64,000 nt of DNA from assembly GCF_026183675.1 (NCBI RefSeq), contig NZ_JAPIVK010000005.1, positions 1 through 64,000 on the forward strand, read 5' to 3'. This stretch comes from Microbulbifer halophilus. GTDB taxonomy: Bacteria > Pseudomonadota > Gammaproteobacteria > Pseudomonadales > Cellvibrionaceae. Numbering within the stretch: position 1 is the first letter of the stretch; every line of letters starts with the position of its first letter. Of this stretch, positions 1 to 6,011 are shown piece after piece. Both the position numbers and the translations under genes were made by a program. Under the pieces are notes generated by a model that was not told the DNA's origin, made no database searches, and worked only from the letters and a program-made list of their open reading frames with translations.

Positions 1-289
1 TAACGGCAACTGGGCGCATTTAAACAGAGCCGAACAGGGAAAAAACCGGAATCCGGAATTTTTAAATCGACTCTGGCACGAAATTTCCGAGAGTAGCTGC
101 AAGCGAGTTGGATCCTATGGTTTTCAGGGGATCTTTCACTCTGACCCTATTTTTGCAGGGCGCGTCTATACAGGGAGTGTGAAGATTTCTGGCCGTTAGG
201 TCGGAGTGAGTCGGGTAAACTCCACTCTGGAACAATTTTTAATGTGAAAATTTTCGAATAATGACAAATAGGGTGGTTTCCCTGCAGAC
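1..289. other. Left-end stretch with no recognised gene
   Basis: No open frame with a ribosome-binding site or recognisable product is visible on either strand. The base composition is more AT-rich than most of the window, which fits an accessory region. It may hold the 3' flank of a gene lying outside the window. Confidence 0.4.
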
Positions 290-618
290 TCAACTAGCGC
301 ACAGCGGATTCTGCAGAGTGTGCTGCGGTTTGGCCAGCTCGAAGCTCATAAAGCGCTTGGTGTTGAAATAGTCGACTCTGTCAGCGCGACCATCTACGCC
401 AACAGCGCGGCTCTCTGCGCCCACAACTGGCCGATATCGCCCTGGACACGGTACAACAGCAGACGGCCGTGCTCGCTGTCTGGCGCGATATGGAAATGCT
501 CGAGCTGTTCCCGAGCCAGCATCTCGATATCGGATGCAGAACTGGAATTGCGCCGCGGTGAAAGGATTTTCGCGCCTTCAATACTCTGGGTGATGGTGTT
601 CTCGCTTGATGCCAACAA
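290..618 (-). pseudogene. Frameshifted remnant of a small hypothetical gene
   Basis: Starting from an ATG at 618, the minus strand encodes 74 protein-like residues (segments DIEMLAREQLEHF and LLLYRVQGDIGQLWAQ) and then stops at 394-396. Shifting frame near 400 continues plausible sequence (RADRVDYFNTKRFMSFELAK) to a stop at 290-292. No ribosome-binding site precedes the ATG. This pattern suggests a gene of roughly 110 residues broken by a single-base indel, but the family is not recognised. It lies downstream of the toxin/immunity pair on the same strand, so it could be a decayed further member of that cassette. A sequencing error would give the same picture. Confidence 0.35.
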
Positions 619-662
619 TTGTTATAGCGGCTATGACACCAGATTGAAGTGCAACGGCCGAC

Positions 663-829
663 GATGGGCACGCTGCGCTTTGCCCATCCTACGAAGGTGT
701 TTCCGCCTGTAGGAGCCTTTTTGCAGGCGAAGAGGATCGAGGCCCGTTAAGCATTCGCCTGCAAGCAGGCTCCTACGGCAGGGTAGTGGTGTTTTTGTAG
801 GTGGTAGGGTGCGCCGTGCGCACCGATGG
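663..829. repeat. Composite palindromic intergenic repeat (three modules)
   Basis: Three modules lie side by side. The first is a hairpin GATGGGCA...TGCCCATC (663-692). The second is an inverted repeat with GTAGGAGCC at 709 and GGCTCCTAC ending at 776, enclosing TGCAGGCGAA/TTCGCCTGCA. The third is a TAGGGTGCGCC-GTGCGCACC palindrome (805-829). The first two modules recur together at 23699-23860; single modules recur at 47976, 48038 and 48937. The arrangement is that of REP/BIME-type dispersed elements. With its flanks it fills the gene-free stretch 619-937. Confidence 0.75.
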
Positions 830-937
830 GCCGAAGCTCGCCCCGGAGATGTTTCCAGGCCGGATTCCATCTCATCCTCGTTGTTTGTTACCGCTTGACT
901 GTAGTGGGCCTAGAATGAGGTGGAAGTGTTTTGCCAG

Positions 938-1525
938 TCAGTTTCTGGTACTGGCGCTTCCTCCAAAGAGGTTGGCCAGGTCGGGCTGGAAGAAAATGCC
1001 GACAAGGCCCGATCTTTCCACATCCTGTTTGAACAGCTCTGTACAAAAGACACCGTGGTAGCTATCAGCTTTTGTGCGGAAAACCTGGGTACCGGCTGGC
1101 AGTTTCTCTTCAATGAATCCCAGGTTTTGCAGGTCACCGTAGTCGTTTTTGATTGTAACCTTGTCATCCAACGCATCATGATCCTCCGCTATAACGTGCG
1201 GATTGAAAATGTAACCTGTTTTGCCGTCGTAAGTTATCGGCAAGAACTCCCCGTCTTGGCTGAGGCTGGAGCCGATCAGGTCGAAGGCTTTTTGGCTAAA
1301 GAAGATGCGCCCATTCATCACCTGTAGATCGGGCACTGATTCGCCCCTGGAGTCATCACCTGCCTTGAAGACAATCTCCAGGGGTTCTTTCCACACCTGG
1401 GTGTAGGAGTCTGGTCCGCGCTTGATATGAAACGGGTATTTTCGCCCGAGCTTGTTCAGAACTTCACTGGTCGGGATTGTAAAGATAAGGTAATGATCTT
1501 CTCGGTGTATTCTATGTAGTGGCAT
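938..1525 (-). CDS. Probable immunity protein (DUF1629/Imm11-like)
   Basis: A 195-residue cytoplasmic protein with no signal peptide or membrane segment. The central part (about residues 65-115) carries the pattern DLQVMNGRIFFSQKAFDLI ... GEFLPITYDGKTGYIFNP. This resembles the DUF1629/Imm11 immunity family, in which a short hydrophobic stretch precedes 'SE/SQKA..L' and then 'G.FLPV'. It starts three bases after the stop of the AHH nuclease gene, so the two are almost certainly one transcriptional unit. Toxin followed by immunity is the normal order. The inferred role is to bind and neutralise that nuclease. The family call rests on pattern resemblance only; the genetic position supports it independently. 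Confidence 0.6.
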   Translation of the reverse strand: MPLHRIHREDHYLIFTIPTSEVLNKLGRKYPFHIKRGPDSYTQVWKEPLEIVFKAGDDSRGESVPDLQVMNGRIFFSQKAFDLIGSSLSQDGEFLPITYDGKTGYIFNPHVIAEDHDALDDKVTIKNDYGDLQNLGFIEEKLPAGTQVFRTKADSYHGVFCTELFKQDVERSGLVGIFFQPDLANLFGGSASTRN

Positions 1526-1528
1526 TTG

Positions 1529-2113
1529 TCAGTACTTCCTACCTTCTACTATCTCTGGCGGGAATGCGCCGGATTGCAGGCGATGCTCCAGAAACTTGAG
1601 CTCTCTGATCAGGTCCTCTCTGCTGCCGATCATATCCAGTGATATAAATCTGCTGACCCATTCGTAATATTCACCTCTATGCAAAGATAAATGGGGAGCG
1701 GCCCTTTGTAGCCAGTGGGGCATCATGTGTACCACAGCTTTTGTTCCCGGAAGCCAGCATCCGTTGGTCGGATCGTCGATTCTTACCTGAAACCAAGCGA
1801 GGACGGCTCTCGTTGCGTCTGCTTCGGGCGCTCCACCGGCTACTATTGCGTGTGCGTGGCATTTTGAGTGCGGCTTTGCGTCCCCCGTAGCCAACATGTG
1901 CCTGCCCAAGCGACTCGACTTGTGCTTTTCTTCTTTCAGCTCGTCTTCCGGTATCTTCTCCAGGCCGGCTTTCCTGTATTTCTCCAGGTTTTGCTCTATA
2001 CGGGATATTGTGCGAACCCGGTTGAGGTCGGCGCGAGTCGGGTTCTCGAGATCGGCGAATTGGGCTATCGCTCTGTCCACACGGCTCTGGAGTACAGGGT
2101 TTGTTCCGAGCAC
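1529..2113 (-). CDS. Standalone AHH-family nuclease (polymorphic toxin-like)
   Basis: A 194-residue protein whose C-terminal half matches the AHH subgroup of the HNH/Endo VII nuclease superfamily: CHAHAIVAGG (residues 85-94), then ATRAVLAWF, VRIDDPTNGCWLP (110-122), and downstream histidines at about 130, 134, 141 and 145. The second H of the classical A-H-H is A here (AHA). The N-terminal 80 residues are charged and helical. In the family these domains usually form the C-terminal tip of large secreted toxins, but here a GTG start is preceded by a good AAAAGGAG site 7 bases away, so this is a free-standing gene with no trafficking domain. It is followed at once by the immunity-like gene. It could be an orphan toxin cassette or an effector delivered by another system. 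Confidence 0.72.
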   Translation of the reverse strand: MLGTNPVLQSRVDRAIAQFADLENPTRADLNRVRTISRIEQNLEKYRKAGLEKIPEDELKEEKHKSSRLGRHMLATGDAKPHSKCHAHAIVAGGAPEADATRAVLAWFQVRIDDPTNGCWLPGTKAVVHMMPHWLQRAAPHLSLHRGEYYEWVSRFISLDMIGSREDLIRELKFLEHRLQSGAFPPEIVEGRKY

Positions 2114-2279
2114 GGTAAGCTCCTTTTGAATGTCCTTATTCGTCAGTTGCGATGGTACCTAGCGAAAGTCCATGCGACAACGTCAGCCTCGGGTTGACTG
2201 CTATATGACGGGAGTCCAGCCGGTATCTGTTCGCGGGAAACACGCAAGTGTTGCAGCGTGGTCAATTTATAACCAGGTC

Positions 2280-2320
2280 TGTAATGGCATGTAATGGCGT
2301 GTGATCGACCTGTAATCGCC
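2280..2320 (+). repeat. Four helically phased direct repeats of TGTAATGGCR
   Basis: TGTAATGGCA, TGTAATGGCG, TGTGATCGACC and TGTAATCGCC follow head to tail with periods of 10, 10 and 11 bases, so all would face the same side of the helix. They lie between the minus-strand toxin gene and the candidate plus-strand ncRNA. A cooperative regulator-binding site is a reasonable reading, but no matching protein is known to me. Confidence 0.5.
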
Positions 2321-2339
2321 TCGTCCGTAGAGTAGCAGC

Positions 2340-2653
2340 CAACGTTGAGGGGCAGTGAACGACATCGGGATTTGACGTCACGCCGCCGAAGGACTGGCAC
2401 CCCTTGACAAGGATTCCGAAGGAACGGATCTCTGCGCCCTAGCGGCGCAGCTTGGGATGGATACCCGTTTCAGCGAAAGCTGAACAGTCAAGCCGGGCCC
2501 GGCAGACACAGAGCCTAGTAGGCCGGGATTTGGGGAAGGGCTTGACCGGGGCATGGATGCTCCATTTTCGCTCTTGATAGTGTTGTTGTAACCGTCGATG
2601 GCTGGGACCATCAATTCGGGCCGGCAGTAACTGCGTTGCTGCCGGCTTTTTTT
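2340..2653 (+). ncRNA. Candidate structured RNA, family not recognised
   Basis: Several mutually compatible stems are visible: CTGCGCC 2432-2438 with GGCGCAG 2444-2450; TTCAGC-GAAA-GCTGAA (2469-2484, a GNRA tetraloop); GTCAAGCC 2487-2494 with GGCTTGAC 2539-2546, enclosing CCCGGC 2498-2503 with GCCGGG 2522-2527; and GGGGCA-TGGA-TGCTCC (2548-2563). An intrinsic terminator with a 12-bp stem and seven T follows at 2620-2653. No plus-strand gene lies upstream that this terminator could serve. I compared it from memory with 6S, SRP, tmRNA, RNase P and common riboswitches and found no match. It could be a trans-acting RNA or a leader for the gene at 2772. The 5' end is uncertain. Confidence 0.5.
2620..2653 (+). 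terminator. Strong intrinsic terminator
   Basis: GCCGGCAGTAAC and GTTGCTGCCGGC form a 12-bp stem (one G-U) with a TGC triloop, followed directly by seven T. It faces the plus strand and lies 118 bases before the next plus-strand gene. Confidence 0.85.
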
Positions 2654-2771
2654 ATTGGGTCTTCCCCGGCGGAGAATTCCTTCTAATCGCAGATTGCAGT
2701 ATGCTTCTGTGTGTGCGTAATGTCACAAAACCTGTGATGAATACAACAAGCTTTAAATAGGGGATGGAATT

Positions 2772-3251
2772 GTGAGCAAATGCGACGAACAGCCGGTGCT
2801 CGACTGCGAGGTGCCGGCCTGCGGAATGGAGCTGGACCTGGTGCTGAAACCGGTGGAGCCGGAAGAAAGCAAGCCGCAGTACTGGCCGCTGTACAACGCC
2901 GGCAACCCGGACGAGCATTTCGGTAATATGCGCTTCCGCTTCTGCGGCAATCGCGGGCTGGTCAAGCTGAATATCACCCTGGATCTGTCGGCGGTACCGG
3001 GGCGGCAACTGGAGTTTTCCCACTGCTGGCGCAATGGACTGGACGGCATTATTGCCATGAGCCCGGATTTCAAGCACCAGTTCTGGGCGCGGGCCCACTG
3101 GACGCCGGAAGGCTATACCAAGTTGGTGATCTGGATTCGGGACCGGGAGGAGATCCCGGACGACTTCTCCTTCCTGTGGCTGTGCGAGGATATGGAGACC
3201 GGGATGCATTTTGTGTCCGGCGATCCGTTTGCGCGGCTCGAGCCGAAATGA
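2772..3251 (+). CDS. Conserved-looking hypothetical protein, 159 aa
   Basis: The product is soluble, without signal peptide or membrane segment, and rich in Trp, Cys and charged residues. The central part (HFGNMRFRFCGN, GRQLEFSHCWRNGLDG) suggests a beta-rich domain. I do not recognise the family. A GTG start at 2772 is preceded by TAGGGGAT at a suitable distance; the ATG at 2764 is in another frame. The gene is convergent with the kinase gene at 3252, whose stop codon is immediately adjacent, so the two 3' ends are packed with no spacer. It is preceded by the terminator at 2620-2653, so it has its own promoter or is controlled by read-through. Confidence 0.7.
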   Translation: MSKCDEQPVLDCEVPACGMELDLVLKPVEPEESKPQYWPLYNAGNPDEHFGNMRFRFCGNRGLVKLNITLDLSAVPGRQLEFSHCWRNGLDGIIAMSPDFKHQFWARAHWTPEGYTKLVIWIRDREEIPDDFSFLWLCEDMETGMHFVSGDPFARLEPK

Positions 3252-5819
3252 TCAGTCGCAGATAGCAGTTTTTACCTCCGTGGAGGCCTGGGGCTGGGTA
3301 CAGAGTCGCTGGAATGCCGGCAGATTAAACCACTCTGCGCTCATGCCCTGTTTCAATAGTTCGTGAACATAGTAATCGGCAGATCGCCACTCCTCGGCAA
3401 GAGAGTAAACTTGGGCAGAGCCATATTTGATATGAGAGTTGTCCGGTGAATTTTTAATTAATTGGAGTATAATTGGTATGGAGCTTTCCAACTTACCTAA
3501 TTTTGCTAGTGCAAGAGCACGGCTTAATCTTGTCTCGATATCTTCCTTTTCTGCCGTAAGCGTAATTACTTTTTGAAAACTTTTTTCAGCGGCTGACACG
3601 TTCCCAAGTAGTTGTTGGGTCTCACCTATTTGAGTGATAGTGTAAACATCATTTGGAGTGTCGGCTAAAACTTGCTGATATGCCTCAAGGGCAGGTTCGT
3701 ATTTCTTTTGTAGAAAATAAACAACGCCGAGATTTGATTTTGTACGCCAGCCGCGCAAATTTTCGGGAATAGCGGTAATGGCTGCCTCGGCCTCCACCAG
3801 ATTACCGCTTTCCAGCTCGATTACACCCAATGCAGAGTACGATGACCAGTGCTTTGGGTAAAATTGAACAATTCTATTCAACGTATTTCGCGCATCGTCG
3901 TAGTTTCCGCTGGCGGTCTGGTTTAGAGCAATCAGATATAGATTGTCAGCCGATGGATTCAATGCCGCGGCATCCTGTGCATAGCGCAAGCCGGACTCGT
4001 AATCCCCTTGAGTGAACTGGAATCTTGCGTACTGAGCTAGCAGGTGTGCAGAAGGGTGCCCCTTGGCTTGTAACGCGCTGAGCGTGGATTCAAATCCCTC
4101 TTTGTCTGTTCCTAAAGACTTGACCAGCAATTTTGCTTCAAGCAGAGATACTTCGTTGATGCCCGACTCTTCTGCCCTTGCAAGTAGGCCGAGGGTGTTG
4201 CTCAGTAGCTTTCTATCATTGTTCGACAGATACAAATCTGTAGCCGCATCCGCATACAGAAGATAGAGGCTAGCATTCTTGGAGTAGGTGGCGATCAGGT
4301 TTTCCAGTGATTCCAGGTCGTCCTGCGCTACGGCGTTGCTGTTAGTTTTCGACAGTATGGCCAGATAACGGTCGTAATCCTGTTTCCCCATTTTCCTCTG
4401 TTCTACAGCGCTATCGTGATAGCTACTGGGGAACAAGGTCGCCGCGCTATTGCTAATCCGGTATTCCGCCTCCTGCCTCTTATCCGCCAAAAACGCAAAA
4501 TCAGTCTGCTGTTTGATCTGACTATCCACCGGCCCAACTCGCTGCAACTCAATCTCACACCGCACCCGAGCACAATCCAGCCGCGCGTACAATGCATCGG
4601 TCACCCCTTTCTCCCGCAACGCCTTCAGCTGCGTATCGAAATCCTGCCCCTCTTTCGGCGTAAAACTGACCAGCGCACTGGCCTTCAGTTGCGAGGCCGC
4701 ATTCATCAGCGCCTGGCGCACCATGGTCGCGGTCAGTGCCTCCGCATTCTTCTCGCCGCGCACCTCGCCGCTGATCTCCACCGGCATTACGGCGATATAC
4801 TGCGGTTCCAGGCGGGTGGCGTACTGCCAGCCGAAGTAGCCGGCCACGCCGGTGGCGGCGAGGGCGGCGGCGCCGGCCAGGGCGCGGAAGGTGCGGCGGT
4901 GCCTGCTGGGCGGTTTGCGCAGCAGTTGGGTGACGGTGGCGGAGAACTGTTCCGTATCGGTATCGTCGGAGCCGTGCTGGTGGAGGAGTTCCAGCGCCTC
5001 GTAGACCTGCTGCGCGGATTCCGGGCGCTGTTCCGGGTGTTTGGCCAGCAGTTTGTCCAGCAGCGCCGCCAGCGGGTCCGGCAGGCTTTGCCGGGCCCGC
5101 TGCGGGGGGATATGGGGTTCGTTGACCACTTTCTGGGCCAGCGCCATGGTGCCGCCCTCGCCCCGGTCGAAGGGCTTGGCGCCGCAGAGCAGTTCGTAGG
5201 CGATGGTGCCCAGGCTGAAGAGGTCGGAGCGGGCGCACAGCGGCAGGCCCTGCAGCTGTTCCGGGGACATGGCGTCCACGGTGCCGGCCACCTGGTCCTC
5301 GCGGGTGATATTTTCGCCATCCTGCTCCAGGGACTTGGCGATGCCGAAGTCGGTGATCTTGGCGATGCCGCCGCCGCTGTTGTCGAGGGTGATGAGGATA
5401 TTGTCGGGCTTGAGGTCGCGGTGGATGATGCCGAGGGAGTGGGCCTCGCCCAGGCCGCGGCAGATCTGCATCAGCAGGCCCAGCTTTTCCCGCAGCGGCG
5501 CCGTGTGCTCGCGCATCCACTCCCGCAGGGTGGTGCCCTCCACATACTCCATCACCAGCGCGATGCCGCCGTCCTCTTCGAGCACGTCGTAGAGCTGCAC
5601 GATATTGGCGTGGTTGAGCTGCGCCAGCAGTTGCGCCTCGCTGTGGATGCGGGCGCCGGCGGATTCGCTGGTGCTGTCCTTGCGCAGCTTCTTGATGGCC
5701 ACCTGGCGGCGCAGGCGGGTGTCTTCGGCCAGGTAGACGACGCCCATACCGCCGGCGCCGAGCGTGCGCTCGATGCGGTAGCGGCCCAGTTGGCCCTGTT
5801 CCGGTTCGGCGACTTCCAT
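3252..5819 (-). CDS. Membrane Ser/Thr protein kinase with TPR tail (paralogue 1)
   Basis: An 855-residue Hanks-type kinase. It shows a glycine-rich loop GAGGMGVVYLA (21-31), the ATP lysine in VAIKK (about 43), catalytic HRDLKPDN (133-140), TDFG (156-159) and MSPEQ of the activation segment (184-188). A membrane segment follows at about 312-333. The remaining 500 residues begin with a TolB/FlgO-like stretch (YIAVMPVEIS) and end in many TPR-type helices. Topology would place the kinase in the cytoplasm and the TPR part in the periplasm. It is last in the operon FHA-kinase3-kinase2-kinase1 and separated from kinase 2 by 192 bp containing two hairpins. The 3' half of the gene (about 3252-4400) is clearly more AT-rich than the kinase part, which suggests a mosaic origin. 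Confidence 0.9.
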   Translation of the reverse strand: MEVAEPEQGQLGRYRIERTLGAGGMGVVYLAEDTRLRRQVAIKKLRKDSTSESAGARIHSEAQLLAQLNHANIVQLYDVLEEDGGIALVMEYVEGTTLREWMREHTAPLREKLGLLMQICRGLGEAHSLGIIHRDLKPDNILITLDNSGGGIAKITDFGIAKSLEQDGENITREDQVAGTVDAMSPEQLQGLPLCARSDLFSLGTIAYELLCGAKPFDRGEGGTMALAQKVVNEPHIPPQRARQSLPDPLAALLDKLLAKHPEQRPESAQQVYEALELLHQHGSDDTDTEQFSATVTQLLRKPPSRHRRTFRALAGAAALAATGVAGYFGWQYATRLEPQYIAVMPVEISGEVRGEKNAEALTATMVRQALMNAASQLKASALVSFTPKEGQDFDTQLKALREKGVTDALYARLDCARVRCEIELQRVGPVDSQIKQQTDFAFLADKRQEAEYRISNSAATLFPSSYHDSAVEQRKMGKQDYDRYLAILSKTNSNAVAQDDLESLENLIATYSKNASLYLLYADAATDLYLSNNDRKLLSNTLGLLARAEESGINEVSLLEAKLLVKSLGTDKEGFESTLSALQAKGHPSAHLLAQYARFQFTQGDYESGLRYAQDAAALNPSADNLYLIALNQTASGNYDDARNTLNRIVQFYPKHWSSYSALGVIELESGNLVEAEAAITAIPENLRGWRTKSNLGVVYFLQKKYEPALEAYQQVLADTPNDVYTITQIGETQQLLGNVSAAEKSFQKVITLTAEKEDIETRLSRALALAKLGKLESSIPIILQLIKNSPDNSHIKYGSAQVYSLAEEWRSADYYVHELLKQGMSAEWFNLPAFQRLCTQPQASTEVKTAICD

Positions 5820-5852
5820 AGCCTTTTATTCTTGTTGCTGGATAACTATTCG

Positions 5853-5914
5853 CCTCTCTCCGTTTGCGGGGGAGGGGCGCTGATCGGCTCCCCTCTCCCT
5901 GAGGGGAGAGGGGA
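5853..5914. repeat. Pair of CCCTCTCCC-type palindromes inside the kinase operon
   Basis: CCTCTCTCC...GGGGGAGGGG (5853-5877) and CCCCTCTCCC-TGA-GGGGAGAGGGG (about 5889-5913) are consecutive hairpins. The same module recurs at 38960-39035. There is no T-tract in the minus-strand direction, so it is a dispersed repeat rather than a classical terminator, but it could reduce expression of kinase 1 relative to kinases 2 and 3. Confidence 0.65.
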
Positions 5915-6011
5915 CTGCCGGGGCGAGTCGTTACGTTGCTGGTTTGTCCGTTACATCGGCTGTTCCGCGGTGCGGACAGGCGTACAGTTTACCCGGTTTG
6001 CGCGGTGGGGA

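Larger units (their letters stand above)
2114..2771. other. 658-bp gene-free stretch: shared upstream region, direct repeats, candidate ncRNA, terminator
   Basis: No convincing coding frame is present on either strand. The left part must contain the minus-strand promoter of the toxin gene. The rest holds a set of decamer direct repeats (2280-2320), a run of hairpins (2411-2563) and a strong plus-strand terminator (2620-2653). The last 118 bases serve the gene that starts at 2772. Confidence 0.6.

Noticed and set aside
2340-2653. Possible glycine riboswitch because of two CCGAAGGA motifs
   Set aside because: The rest of the glycine aptamer (paired helices around GGAGAG and the second-aptamer layout) is absent, and the downstream gene has no glycine link.
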